Shown: positions 9,988 through 22,790, counted from the first letter of the stretch. The stretch: DNA of 64,000 nt from Hibiscus mutabilis (GCA_019671005.1 CM033752.1:12896001-12960000); one strand, 5' to 3'. A program made the numbers and translations. The notes: generated by a model from the letters alone, not told the origin.

Positions 9988-10431
9988 TTTGTGATATCAG
10001 AGCTAGAGTTTAGTCGATTCTAGGACTAAACTGAAGTCTATTTTATTGTCATTGCATTGCATTATGCCACCTAAGAGTTATTTATTGTATGTTGTGACTT
10101 GCCGGTTAACCCAATATCTTTTCTTTGTTAACCAAAGCTCACATAAGTGTTGAGCTTAATATCGACTCCTCGATTCATAGTGAGGAAACAAGGGGAGACC
10201 CTCCAAGTTTATGATTTCTTGAGTAAGAAACTCTAAAGTCTTAAACCGTTAATGTAGGTCACTCAGTCTAAAGAATTATTAGAAGCACAACAAAAAGATA
10301 CGAACAATCCTTAACTTCATCAAAGCCCGAGTAGGTTGTACAACCCTCAGGGGCTGTAGTTCCAACATCTTAAAACTTCATCGACTAGTACATCAGTCTT
10401 GGGTTCACATACTAATCAACAAGGGAAGATG
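9988..10431 (+). pseudogene. Element A leader and decayed gag start
   Basis: After the primer site, an ATG at 10064 opens a short frame beginning MPPK, like the first residues of many plant gypsy Gag proteins, but it soon meets stops. The rest of gag is not recognisable here. Element C is inserted at 10432 after AGATG, and the internal region of A resumes at 33403. Confidence 0.45.
9992..10003 (+). promoter_or_regulatory. Primer-binding site of element A (one mismatch)
   Basis: TGATATCAGAGC differs by one base from the canonical TGGTATCAGAGC complementary to initiator Met-tRNA. It lies four bases after the LTR end. Confidence 0.75.
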
Positions 10432-11320
10432 TGTAACACCCTTAACGTATTCTCATAGTACGAATACACATTAAGGATGTCACAATATTATTTAACAGAG
10501 TTCTAGACTTGTAAATGTTTTTAAAACATCTGACATAAAACTAGTTTATAAAATAACCATTTCTCGACTTTTGAAGTATTCGTAGCTTATTTGCAGATTG
10601 CTAGTTTTGACCCTAAATTGGTTTATAAAACATGTTAGTCAGTTATTAAAACAAGTATGTAACTCAGGGTGAAAACTAGGTACACTGCCTAGGCCATTTC
10701 TTAAATTTAAAATCATTACGCGATAAACGATAAATAAAATTTGTACCCGATTAAATATCATTACCAGTAATTCTTTAACCATACGGATAATTTATATTTA
10801 TCTGACTATTAATCGAACTTAGAACTTTAAAACAACTAACGAATAAATTGATACATGTGCCCACTAGAGAATATCATAAATTAGAATGTCTTACTGATGT
10901 TTGGCAGATTGTAGCTTGATCAACATGCTTAACTCTTCTTCCGGTAAGTTCCCAATAACCTACGTGTGAAACAAAACACGCTAAGTATTTACTTAGTGAG
11001 GAAACAATAAATTAAAGTAAAGTATTTCAATGTATAAAAATAACATAAATAAACAAATTACTGTGTATATTATATAAAAATATAGAATCGTATAAAACTA
11101 ACTTATCAAAGTCATTCCTCTGTCATCTAACAGTGCAATACAGTTTCTGGAAAATGGCAAACGAGTCCTAATTGCAGTTTATATCATATCATCAAACCTT
11201 TATTTTATTAATCAAATATACATTAATCTTTTTACTTAACTGCCTACATAAATGCATTTCATGTATTATAGCCCAAAGTACAATATAAAGTGATACTTTG
11301 GTACACGAGTCATCATAACC

Positions 11321-11492
11321 GACACCGTAGTGTCTACAACACCGTAGCGTCTAATGATGAGTACGTACTCGAGGATGCCCTTTGCTCCTCATACTCGCGC
11401 ATTTTGTGCTATGTAGCACCGTAGTGTTTGAACCAACTTCGTAGAGTCTAACTCGACCCCGAAGAGTCTATCCCGCACCGTAGTGTTATGAC
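11321..11492 (-). repeat. CACCGTAGTGTCTA-type array in element C LTR
   Basis: About six degenerate copies of a 14-16 base unit (ACCGTAGTGTCTA, ACCGTAGCGTCTA, TTCGTAGAGTCTA, CCCGAAGAGTCTA) surround a palindromic GAGTACGTACTC. The right LTR has the same block near 30652-30832. Confidence 0.6.
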
Positions 11493-12156
11493 GCATCTGC
11501 TAGGACTCTATGGATATCCAATTATACCAAAGACTTCACAATAGTACTTGAGCAAAATCAACATTATAATCTACATTCCATGTTCAAAGCATCAATATAA
11601 ATCATATAGGTCGATATTAGGCAGTTCATACCCAATATCTAAAATCTGATTTATCTTACATAAATCATTATGCCATATCAATGTATCACATATGCCATTT
11701 AATATTTCATGCCACTTGCATAACTTTAATCAACATACATTTTCATTAATATCAAGGTCGATTTATCGCAAGTCTTCCTCATATCATATATTTCATGTCG
11801 CTTAACACAATGCCTCACTATGTCCTAGTTCGATCCTTTCTTTCATAGTACCTCGAACCTTCTTTTAATTTAGACTTGACTTCATTAATCACATAAATAG
11901 AATAAAATATTTGTTAGATTCAAATCTAACAATACCTTGAACATGTTTTCTAATATAATCAAATATAAAATTTCCAAATATTTTTCCTTTCTTCCTTGTA
12001 CTGTTCAAAAACTCATTATGGTCCTTAGTGACCAATTTGAACTTCCAATAATTCTTCCGAGCTTGCTTACTAACATTTAAATACAAAATGTTTCAAATTC
12101 CATTTTCTTATAGCTTGCCCTACCTTCAAAGATTTACTTATACAGGGCAGAATACA

Positions 12157-12200
12157 TACTGGATCTTAATTTCCTTTATACTGGATCTTAATTTCCTTTA
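12157..12200. repeat. 22-base tandem duplication unique to the left LTR of C
   Basis: Two adjacent identical copies of a unit starting TACTGGATCTTAA. The right LTR has one copy (near 31517), so the duplication arose after insertion. Confidence 0.7.
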
Positions 12201-14068
12201 TACTGGAGAAACTACATTCGATAACAATTCTAACCGTATAAACCACATAAATTAAAAAAATCTACAAAAATTATGAAAATTCCTTACATTCACGTCACAG
12301 AGTTGTCCATGCAGAAACTGCTATGTGATTTTTCTGACCTTCATTCGATTAAAAATTCATATCTTTTAACTCAGAACTCAAAATCAGTTTCTGTTTGTTG
12401 GAAACGAAAATAGACTAACAAATCTTTACAACGGTATAAAATTCATCATTTAACCATTTTTGTAGAATTTATGGTGAATTTTTAAACTTACTGCCATAAT
12501 TCAAATTCCAACATAACTTTCCATAAATAACTTCTAATTTACACTAACTTCTCCTTATTTCTCTACTTGCAATTTAGTCCCATCACTTTACTTCAAATGA
12601 CTAGAATAAAGCTTGTATTCATATATTCTCTTTACATCCTTCATCAAAATAAGCTTAAATCTTTACTTCTCTAACTTCTCTTGTTTTGTCGAAGTGGTCA
12701 CCAAATTTCAAATATAAGGATCCAAGCTTCTTAACTTTGCAAATTAGTCCTCAAATCAAAATTACTACCTTAATTCCATAATTTAAATAAAAATCAGATT
12801 TACTCCTTCTACATATCCTTTTTGCCGAATAGACCATTCAAGTTTGACAATTTGTCAAAATGGTCACTAATGTGATTAATCGTCGTTTTAGCATTCTGAC
12901 TTCATTTTCATGTCTCTAACATCATTAATAATATAAATACACATCAAATTCATAAAAATTAGATCTGGTCCCTTAATTTTTGAAGCTTGACGAAATGGTC
13001 CCTATGTATTTAACTTAGGGTTTTGCTTTTAAACAACAAATCAAGCATACTAGATCATTAATCCAACATCACAAACCCTAAGTTAGAATTGAATTCATAA
13101 ACCCTAATCTTCTCTATACAATCCGAAATATGTAGGTTTTAAACCACAACTCAATAACATGATTCTAACATCATACAAGCATGATTCTAACTTAAAATCA
13201 ACCATGGATTCATAAAATCATAAAAGCCCCAATTTGTTCATAAACCCTAATTTCTTCCTCATATAAAACCTCATCAACCAAGCAAGTATTCTATGAATTA
13301 TTTACATAAAAAATAGAACTCAAATAGTAGAACAACTTTGTAGTTCGAAAGATTACCTAAAAATTGAGATATCGGGGCTTAAATCGAGCTTGTAAAATTT
13401 TTCTCTTCTTTTATCTTCACCAACGTTTTGGAGAGTATTTTTGATAATAATTCATTCATATTCCATATATTTAAGACACTTGTATCATTAAAAATGAATT
13501 TTTAATTCAATAAATTCCACTTTCTAAGAATACCCTCCAACTAGATTTATATTTCTAATTTACCATTTGGTAACATTCCAAATAGACTTAGTTGGATTCT
13601 AATCAACCTCTATTCATCCATAAAAGAAATCTCAAAATTCCCTCCATGTCCCTTTTGGGCAAAATGACAAAAATGCCCTTTACTGATCAACTTACTCAAA
13701 AAATTGTCATTCCATGTCATTTCGATTGATTTAAATTTTTCCCGATCTTTTTAACATCCAATATCCATAAAATGATATTTTATGACTCTTCTAAGGTCCA
13801 TGGAACTAACTCAGAAATTTTAGCTCGATCTGATTATCCGAATATTTTTTTGAACTTTATCATTTTATAAACATTAATACAAACTCCGCACGAAAATTTG
13901 GGTAACACGAAAATGCCATTCTTGGGGTTAAACTGTTCACTTAGGGGGTTAAAATATATAACTTTGAAAATTACACTTTAATCCCTAAACTTTTACAAAG
14001 TTTATACTTTAGCCACAAAACTTTTAAAATTTACATTTTGGTCACTAGCTAAAATTGGGATATTACAA

Positions 14069-14082
14069 TTCTCTCCCCTTAA
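14069..14082 (-). promoter_or_regulatory. Polypurine tract of element C
   Basis: On the minus strand this reads TTAAGGGGAGAGAA directly before the 3' LTR, the expected position for plus-strand DNA priming. Confidence 0.7.
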
Positions 14083-14488
14083 GAAAATTTGTCCTCGAAT
14101 TTTCAGCACGTACCTGGTTCAAAAAGGGTGAGGAAATTGCTTTCTCATATCTTCTTTTCTTTCCCAAGTCGTTTCCTTGATTTTATAATTTCGCCAAAGA
14201 GCTTTAACAAGTGGAATCGACTTATTCCTTAGTTATTTGATTCCATGTGCTAGAATCTTTATCGGTTCTTTCTCATAAATCAAATTCGGCATGAATTTCT
14301 ATTTCCTCCGAGGTAATGTCATGTAAAGGATTTGATCAATACTTTTTGATAAAGTCACTTTTGAGTAACTTTGCATACAAGTACCTTTCCCACAAGGCTT
14401 GTAGCATTATTCGTAAATGTTTATCACAATCTTCTTTCATACTACACTTTTGATAAAGCCATCTTTATAATCGATTGATAGTTTTTAC
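14083..14488 (-). pseudogene. Element C pol C-terminus (chromodomain-like tail), cut by element D
   Basis: Read leftward, 14290 to about 14120 encodes the block LRNKSIPLVKALWRN followed by an E-TTWE motif. This is the C-terminal chromodomain-like signature after integrase in Tekay-type elements. Stops occur between blocks. D is inserted at 14489 and the rest of pol continues at 26298. Confidence 0.65.
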
Positions 14489-17400
14489 TGTAACACCACG
14501 GTTTTTGGGCCTAGCAGTTTTGGGGTTATTAGACGATCCGGTGGATCGGGTTAGAAATTCGAGTCGGATTCGGGACATTATATTTTTCGGTAAGATAAAA
14601 ATATGGAAAATATTTAAAAATAATATTTTAATATATAATAATTTTTGGTGGAATCAATTTTGGAAAATGAGTTTTGGAAGTCAGACTTTTTGGCTAGTGA
14701 CCAAAATGCAAGTTTTGAAAACTGCGATTTTCTAGTGACTAAAATGAAAAGGGTCAAATTATTAGAATCTTTAAGGAGCTATTTTACCAATTTGTTTCTG
14801 ATGGTTTCTCCCATAGTTAGACTTATTTTAACATGTGCTTTATTATTCAATTAAAAGAGATTTTTGGTTAAAAGGCGGTTATTGGTTTTGGAAAATAAAT
14901 CACGTTATTTTTCTCTCCACTTTTCTGTCCTCAGCAAAACACTCAAGTTTTCATCAAATTCCAGAGGTGAGATGGTTTCTAACTTGATTTTATGGTTTCA
15001 AATTGTTTAATTAAGATTGTATATACAAAATCTTACATTAATCTTGTGTTTCTTAGCTTTTATCAAATCAATTGAGGGAGAAACTTCACAATAGGGGTAA
15101 GGTCCGAGATCTCCTCTATTGTATGGTTCTTTATTGAAACTCTCAAGCATTTGATCCTTGATTTTGTGTTTCTAATTTGATTTTAATGTTTTTATCAATG
15201 ATTAATTGAGTTAATTGGGGAAAATGAACTGATTCACGGATTGAATCTGTTTTCTAGTAATTAAGGATGATTTAATTCATATTGTGGATGTTTTATAATG
15301 GTGATAAGTTTTTGTTGTCAATGGAATCCCTAAACTCTTGAATCGCTAATTGTTTAGGTTCTTAGATTTGTGTTCTTGGGGTGTTTTGGTGACTGCGTGA
15401 ATACAGGGGGTGTTAGGTTGTTTTGATTATGTTTTTAGGTGTTGTTTGTTGATAAAAGTTGTGTTAGATTGTTAGGTTGTGGCTAGGTTGTGTTTGAGAA
15501 GGTTTTGATGATGATTTCAATTGTTGTGGATGGGTAATCTTGTGAGGATTGTGGAAATCCGAAAGGATTTTTTAGTGCAGTGTCTTGAATACATTAATCC
15601 TCTGTTGTGTTGTGGTCGAAGTAGGGGAAGTTGATCCGAAAGTGATTGGTGAAGCGTTGGAGGGTTCGGACACTTGATTTCACGTCGGCGAATTGAGGTT
15701 TCATGTATTTGTGAGTGAGAACGTTGATTCCAGCTTTGGAATGTTTTAAAGGTGGTTTATGGGAGTTTAAACTTAGCTTGATACACTGGTTTAAACTCGA
15801 AAGTAAGTAAAATGGATTTTCTCTCTCGGTCGTGCTATGTTGTAATGGTTTCATGCACTTGTTTTAATTCACATGTTATCTACTAACTAAGCATGTTTTA
15901 AAGTATTGGAAATGTTGTATTTGAGCATTAAATGCTGAAGGATGCACATGTAAGTGATCCTTGTAAGTAAGTGGTCTATACTGGTGGTTTAAAGTATAGT
16001 TGTTGCTTTGGAAAAAAGATTGGTTAATGCTTGTTAAGAACAGTGAGGTAAATGTTAAAATGGTTAATTATATTGGCAAGTGATATGGATTTAAAATTGT
16101 TATCGGATATAGTTGGCCGGCCATAGGATTGAGTGCACTGTAATAAGTCACCTTGGATGTTGAGGGGTTTAGATCCATGTAACGAAAACTCTATCCGAGT
16201 ACCCTAACAGTAGAGGGGTTAAACAGTACCGAAAACTCCCGTTAGTGGATTAAGCGTCTAACCGATGAAAGGGGTTGGTGCCCCCAAGGGTTGTGTAAGT
16301 ACCCAACTAGTAATGTACCATGATTGTTATTGTATTGCTATTTCGGTTGAGATGGCTTGAATTGTTGGTTGAACACTTGTTGAATTCGTGTATCCGATGA
16401 ACTCTTTTTGTATTAGACTTGTTTAATGATCACTTGTAAGCCAATATAATTGTTAATGTATCATTGAAAGGTTTATGTTGTATAATGTGATTTATACATG
16501 TTTAATCTTTAAGCTTTGCATATGGTTGTTATGCATGGGAATGCTTGAATTGAGGTTAGCAATGGGATTTGTTGTTGGTTAATGATACATGTAGCATATG
16601 GTTTAATATGCTGGTTTTGAAAGTGTTAAGTGCATGGTTTTTAAGGCATGATGTTTTATATGATGAAAAGTATGATTTAAAAAGGGATTTTTAGTATGTT
16701 TTGGGCAATAGTTTTAAATGCATTGATGGTATGTTGTATTGAGCACTTCTCACTAAGCCTAGTGTGCTTATGCTCTCTTTGTCCATCAATGCAGAGAATT
16801 AAGGTCTCGGAAGACAGCAAGAAGCAAGGGGATCCTAGCAAGACTTGGCTAACAAAGTATGTTTGGATTAGACTATAAGAATAAAGGCAATGGGGTACTT
16901 GTTTTGGTTTTGGGAGATATTTGTTGAACTCCCTGTTGAGCATGTTTCTTGTTTACTCATGAGTTGTAAAAGGCCTCTAAAGTTGGTATTTTAGTGTTGG
17001 TTTACATTTTTGAAATATTGCTTGGATGAAAACTAGGATGCATGCCTCTAGCTTTTCATTTGATGCAAAGATGCCATGCTAAGATGCTAAGTTTATAAAG
17101 CTTGGATGCTTGTGGTATGCCTAGTATGTTGGTGTTATGTATTAAACTTGTTGGAGTGATTTGAGTGTGTTATTTGGATGAAAAATCAGCAAAGAGTGAC
17201 ATTACAGGTCCAGACGTACCGATACGCGTGGGACCGTATCGGTACAGTTGGGTATTTCTAGGCTTGAGGGATCGGTACGAGGCATGGGTATTTCGATATG
17301 CCAAGGCAATTTTGGCCTAGCATACCGGTATGGAGGAGGGTGTTTCGGTATAGGCTTTACCCTCTGGAAAATTTCTTTTATAATCTAAACCCGTGTACCG

Positions 17401-17924
17401 AAACACATGAACCTGTATCGGTACGATCATTAAGGATTTCAAAAGTTTGGTAAGTTAGTTGGGCATATCGATACGGCATGGAGGTGTATCGAAATGGGAC
17501 GTTTCATACCGTATTGGTACGGTTGCAACCGTATCGGTACTAACAGTAGCCAAAGCTGTTATTGTCTTGGAAATGAGGTTCTATTTTCTTACATTTTAGT
17601 CCCTGAGTTTTGTATATGCATTTAAATGCCCATGAGTGATCGGTTAGAGCTAAAATTTGAGATGTATGATTGAATCCTGATTAATTAAGGTTGGGTCACA
17701 TAAAAATAAGCTTTAATCCTATAATTTTCTGGAATTGCAATTTGGTCCCTAAATTGCATTTAAGATCAATTGGATTTGTGAACGTTTAGGATATTAATTA
17801 AGCATCTAGACAAGATAAAAGAAAAAATGGTCTCGTTTTGGGGTTCTTCTCATGGTTTACCTCGGTAAACCTAATGTTACTCGCTCGGGTCAGTCTGGCA
17901 GCTAGGTCGGGCGAGGGGGTTACA
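14489..17924 (+). repeat. Element D 5' LTR (3436 bp)
   Basis: Pairs with 22795-26292. The divergence is uneven: 16310-16946 is almost identical to the partner, while flanks such as 15300-15400 and 17215-17545 differ at many positions. It holds a palindrome array near the 3' end. Short open frames here are not called as genes; they are identical between LTRs only because the DNA is. Confidence 0.9.
17215..17545 (+). repeat. Array of GTAYCGRTAC-type palindromes in element D 5' LTR
   Basis: About twelve sites related to CGTACCGATACG and CGTATCGGTACG, several decayed by single transitions, in a position of the LTR similar to that in element A. The partner LTR has the array at 25540-25870. Confidence 0.7.
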
Positions 17925-17928
17925 TTTG

Positions 17929-17940
17929 TTGGTATCAAAG
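17929..17940 (+). promoter_or_regulatory. Primer-binding site of element D (mutated)
   Basis: TTGGTATCAAAG follows the LTR by four bases. The usual site reads TTGGTATCAGAG, so there is one G-to-A change. Confidence 0.75.
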
Positions 17941-18273
17941 ACAAGTTTGCAAAAGTTTGGGATGTTGTGTTTGATCGCTGTTGTTGTTTGTTATGCACGG
18001 TGCTTGTTCGTTATGTTTGGTGACAATTGGGAAATAGACATGATCATTGTGATGTTGTTTTGCGCTAAAAGTTGATGTTGATATACATGGTGATTGAGAT
18101 ATGCACGCTGATTGTTTATATTATGTTGGGAAAATTTTGGTAAACCCATTGCCTTATTATTATAGTCTAAAGAGTTTTAGTTTTTGGAAATGAAAGTCTT
18201 GGATCCTTACTTGAAGCTGGCCTGATTGTTTTCGTTTGAAATGATTATCATGCCTTAGATATATTTTAGCACG

Positions 18274-19480
18274 ATGGGACCGAGAAGAGAGTTGCGATCT
18301 AGTGCAATTGATGTTGCCACTGGGCAGGGTGTTGAGGGAGATGTTGTGCCTCTTGGAGGGTTGCCACCACCTCCACCTATTCCACCTGAGGGAGTGGAAC
18401 AAGTACTACCTACACCGGCTAGGCCAGGGATGGGTGATATGGCACCATTGATACAGGCCATAACCGGTGCTTTTCAGGCAGCAGTTGTGGGTGTTCATGT
18501 GCCAGCACTACTGGTGGTTGGGCAAGGGTTGCTGTTTGTGCGTCTTTGCAGTTTAGGCAGAGTTGAGTTCCGAGGGTTATCGCCTGAGGCTTTTGAGGGT
18601 TGGTTGGCTAGTACTGAGAGAATGTTGGGCCATATAGGATGTACCGATGTCTGTAAACTAGGCTGTGATGTTTCCCTGCTGTAGGATGATGTGACCTAAG
18701 AGTTCTTCTGTGGAGCTTTTGGGAAGAAGGTTTTGAGAGTCCGATATCAGGATGATAGGAAGCGCGAGTTCATGGCTCTTGTGAAGGGTAGTATGTCTGT
18801 TGCAGAGTATGAGGTGCAGTTTATGAGGTTGAGTGAGTATGCACCTAAGTTGGTTCCTGACGAGCGTACGCGATGTGATCATTTCGGTTATGGGATTGTG
18901 TAGGATGTTAAGACATACATGCTTGTTGATGATTATACGATTTTGATGTGTTGGTTTCGGCGAGCCATGGATGTGGAGCAAAATTTAGGCTTGGCTTTTG
19001 GATCGTGAGGTTCTACCTCGGGTAAGAGAGTTGTTTATTCAGGTTATAGCGGTGGTCAGGCTAAGAGACACCGTGATAGGAGGTTCTATCCGGAATCGAG
19101 GTATAACGGAGGTGTTGTTGGACGTGGTGTCCAGGGGCAGGGTGCCCAGGCTAGATCTCTGTTTAACACCTGTTGGGTTTGTGGATCCCGAGATCATATG
19201 AGGTGAGATTGCCCGCGTCTGGCCAGGGAGGGTCAGGAACCTGCGCCTGTTGTAGCTAATGCATGCTGGAGTTGTGGGTTGAGTGACCATTAGAGGCGTG
19301 ATTGTCCGTTGTTGGCCCGAGGTGGATAGGGTGCCGCGCCTGTTGTAGCTCTGTAGAGAGGTCGTGGTCGTGGCCACAGACTGTTTCAGCATCGAGATAG
19401 TGAACAGAGGACTGTGGCTCATACCGTTACTATCCAGCTTGAGGGAGATGGACCAACTAGGGTGTATGCGCACCGTGAGG
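18274..19480 (+). pseudogene. Element D gag
   Basis: Starts at the ATG at 18274 (MGPRRELRSS), with a Pro-rich stretch near residues 30-45, then the plant Gag capsid-like domain. Stops occur at 18682 and near 18901. Two CCHC zinc knuckles follow: the first at 19171-19212, with TGA (19204) where an Arg is expected before Asp-Cys-Pro, and the second at 19264-19305, with TAG at 19291 before an Arg-Arg-Asp-Cys block. Gag would package the element RNA in a cytoplasmic particle. It leads directly into the protease. Confidence 0.8.
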
Positions 19481-19489
19481 GTCGCAATA

Positions 19490-21420
19490 ACACCGAGGTG
19501 ATTGCAGGTAAATTTACCCTATAGTCTCTATTGTTGTATTCGTTGGTTGATTCCGGTTCTACTCATTCATACATCTTGAGTGAGCATGTTAGGTTGCTTG
19601 ATATATCTATTGAAATTCTTAATGTGGGTGTTAAAGTGACTAGTTCTCTTGGGGAGACAGTCATGGTTAAGAGGTTGTATCGTAGGTGTCCGGTGATGGT
19701 TCAGGGATATGAATTTGTTGTGGATTTGATGCAGTTGCCATTCTATGATTTTGATGTGATTTTGGGTATGGATTGGTTAACTGAATATTGGGTCGTGGTG
19801 GATTTTGAGACCAAACAGATATCTTTGAGGTTGTCATATGATTATGAGGTGTGGTTGTTGGCGAGAATGACAAGTTTTTGTCTAATGATGTTTCAGCTTT
19901 GGAAGCAAGTCGAATATTGGATTCGGGATGTTAGGCTTTCTTGGCCTATGTTATGAATCCTGGATCAAAGGAGTTGAGGGTGCTGGATGTTTGCATCGTA
20001 TGTGAGTTTCTGGCTATTTTTCTGGAAGAGTTGCCAGGGTTGCCACTAGACCGTGAGGTTGAGTTTGGCATCGAGGTCTTTGCAGGTACAGTCCTAGTAT
20101 CAATTGCACCGTATCGCATGGCCCCGAAGGAGTTGAAGACGTAGTTGCAGGAGTTACTGGATCGGGGTTTCATTAGACCTAGTATATCACCGTAGGGTGC
20201 ACCGATGTTGTTTGTAAAGAAGAAGGATGGTACGTTGCGGATGTGCATAGACTATCGGCAATTGAATAAGTAGATGATAAAGAACAAGTATCCTTTATCG
20301 CAGATAGATGATCTGCTTGATCAGTTCAGGGGTGCCTCGGTGTTTTCTAAGATAGATTTGAGGTTGGGGTATTACCAGTTGAAGGTGAAGGAGGTGGATG
20401 TGCCCAAGACAACCTTTCGTACGAGGTACGGGCTTTATGAGTTTTTGGTGATGCCTCTTGGTTTGACCAATGCACCAGCTACTTTTATGGACATGATGAA
20501 CCGTGTATTCCATGAGTTTCTAGACCAGTTTATGGTTGTGTTTATCGATGATATCCTCGTGTACTCTCGTACCGAAGAGGATCATGATAGCCATTTACGG
20601 ATTGTGCTTCAGAAGTTGATAGAGAACTAGTTGTATGCCAAGTTAAGCAAATGTGAGTTCTAGCTTATGGAAGTCACATTTCTCGGGCATGTTGTGTCGG
20701 CCGAAGGAATTCGTGTCGATCCGTATAAGGTTGAGGCTGTAATGAGTTGGAAGGTGCCCAAGTCTGTAACGGAGGATAGGAGCTTCCTTGGTTTGGCGGG
20801 TTACTACTGAAAGCTTGTGGAAGGGTTCTCTAGTTTGGCGGCTCAATTAACTAAGTTGCTATAGAAAAATGTTCGGTTTGAGTGGACGAAAGATAGGCAG
20901 CGAGCTTTTGAAAGGTTGAAGGAAGCCTTGACGTGAGCTCCAGTCTTGGTTCAACCAGAATCCGGAAAGGAGTTTGTTGTTTATAGTGATGCGTCGTATG
21001 TTGGGCTTGGTTGCATGTTGATTCAAGAGGGTAAAGTAGTGCCGTACGCATCTCGACAGGTGAAGGTGCATGAGCATAACTACCCTACTCACGATCTTGA
21101 GCTTGACGCGGTGGTGTTTGCCTTGAAAGTTTGGAGGCATTACCTCTATGGGGAGAAGTGTGTGGTTTTCACGGATCATAAGAGTTTGAAATATTTAATG
21201 TCTTAAAAAGCGTTGAACCTAAGATAACGTAGGTGGTTGGAGTTGTTGAAAGATTATGATCTGGCTATTGAGTACCATCCGGGTAAGGCTAACATGGTTG
21301 CTGATGCTTTGAGCAGAAAGGTAGCGATAGAGTTGAGGGCTATGTTTGCACGTTTGAGTGTGACACGTGACGGTGGGTTGTTGGCTGAGTTTCAAGTGAA
21401 GCCGTCCTTGTCACAGATGA
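19490..21420 (+). pseudogene. Element D pol, first half: protease, reverse transcriptase, RNase H
   Basis: Protease: LVDSGSTHSYI near 19543 and DFDVILGMDWL near 19750. The reverse transcriptase begins after 19941, with KKDGTLRMCIDYRQLN near 20218 and the active-site FIDD at 20541-20552. RNase H starts near 20970 (VYSDASYVGLGCML) and includes TDHKSLKYL near 21173 and ADALSRK near 21300. Stops include TAG at 20142, 20193, 20271, 20628, 20661 and 20862, TGA at 20808 and 20934, and TAA at 21204. Most replace a Gln, Arg or Trp conserved in this family, as expected from C-to-T or G-to-A change. All catalytic residues that I can locate remain. Confidence 0.88.
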
Positions 21421-21539
21421 TTAAGGAGAAGCAACCGTACGATGGGAGTTTGGTACCTCATGTGGAAGATATCAGGGATGGGAATCCTATGGATTTTCAT
21501 TTCAACGATAATGGGGTGTTGTGTTTCAAAGATCAAGTA

Positions 21540-22790
21540 GTGGTGCCTGAAGACGAAGAGTTAAGGCATACTATTTTGACTGAGGCACACGCTAGTCCTT
21601 TTGCTATGCATCCTGGTAGTACTAAAATATATCAAGGGTTGAAGGAGGAGTATTATTAAGTCAGACTGAAGAAGGATGTGGCTAATTTCGTTTCTCAGTG
21701 TGTGGTTTGTCAGCGAGTAAAGGTTGAGCATCATTTTCCTTACGGGTTGTTGCAACCGTTGAGAATACCGGAATGGATGTAGGAAAGAATCACCATGGAT
21801 TTTGTGTCTGGGCTACCTTTTACACTGACCAAAAAGGATTCCATTTGGGTGATTGTTGATCGGTTTACGAAGTGTGCGCATTTTGTGCTAGTACATACTA
21901 CGTATACCTTGGACAGGTTGGTTGAATTGTACATCTTAGAGATTGTGCTTTTGCATGGGGTGCCCAAATCCATAGTATCGGATAGGGATCCGTGGTTCAC
22001 CGCAAGGTTTTGGGTGAGTTTGCATCGTGCTTTGGGAACCTGGTTGAGTTTCAGTACCTCGTATCATCGACAGTCGGATGGCCAGTTGGAGCGCGTGATT
22101 CAGGTTCTGGAGGATATGCTGAGGTGTTGTATTATTGAGTACTACGGAATGTGGGAGAAGCAGTTGACATTGGTGGAGATTACTTACAATAACAACTATC
22201 ATGCTAGCATACAGATGGCACCTTATGAGGCGTTGCATGGCAAGAAATGTCGTATGCCCGTGTGTTGGGCAAAAGCGAGGGAAAGTTTGTGTCAATGCCC
22301 AATGATTTGAAGCGTAGGGATATAGAGTACGATGTGGGTGATCGAGTGTTTTTGAAGGTGTCGCCTTGAAAAAAGGTGTTGCGTTTTGGGCGGAAAGGGA
22401 AGCTTAGCCTGAGATTCATTGGACCATACGAGGTTGTTGAGCGTATGGGTCCTGTTGCGTACCCCTTAAGGTTACCTTCGGAGTTGGGAAAGATTCATGA
22501 TGTGTTCCAAGATTCGATGTTGCAGAGGTATAGGTCGGATCCATCGCATATTATGCCAGTGGAGGAGATTGAGTTGAGACTGGACCTATCTTATGATGAA
22601 AAACCGGTAGAGATTCTTGATACCAGTGGTAAGGTGTTGCGTGGCAAGACATTAGAGCTTGTTAAGGTGTTGTGGAGGCACCGCAGTGTTGAGGAGGCCA
22701 TGTGGGAGCGCAAGTCAGATATGTTGAAACCGTTTTTGCACCTGTTTCCTCCAAGGAAAATTTCGGGGACGAAATTTCTTAAGTGGGGGA
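21540..22790 (+). pseudogene. Element D pol, second half: integrase and chromodomain-like tail
   Basis: A zinc-binding His-His-Cys-Cys region lies near 21570-21720. The catalytic core starts at MDFVSGLPFT (21795), with the Asp of VDRFTK, the Asp of VSDRDP and the Glu of DGQLERVIQ, so the DDE triad is present. After a break near 22310-22370, the frame from 22376 covers RFGRKGKLSLRFIGP and ends with the chromodomain-like LVKVLWRH...EEAMWE block (about 22655-22715). Stops at about 21657, 21780 and 22367 sit at expected Trp positions. Confidence 0.85.

Larger units (their letters stand above)
10432..14067 (-). repeat. Element C 3' LTR (left copy, 3636 bp)
   Basis: Pairs with 29765-33402. It contains a degenerate CACCGTAGTGTCTA-like array (11321-11492) and a 22-base tandem duplication (12157-12200) that the other LTR lacks. 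No convincing reading frame. The target duplication AGATG lies immediately left. Confidence 0.9.

Noticed and set aside
15594..15854. Minus-strand frame of 86 codons in the LTR of element D
   Set aside because: The matching place in the other LTR (about 23749-24030) gives a different, shifted product, so there is no sign of coding constraint.
16696..16878. 60-codon open frame repeated identically at 25022-25204
   Set aside because: It is in both LTRs of element D within the stretch that is almost identical in DNA, so the identity of the protein carries no information. No domain or start context supports a gene.
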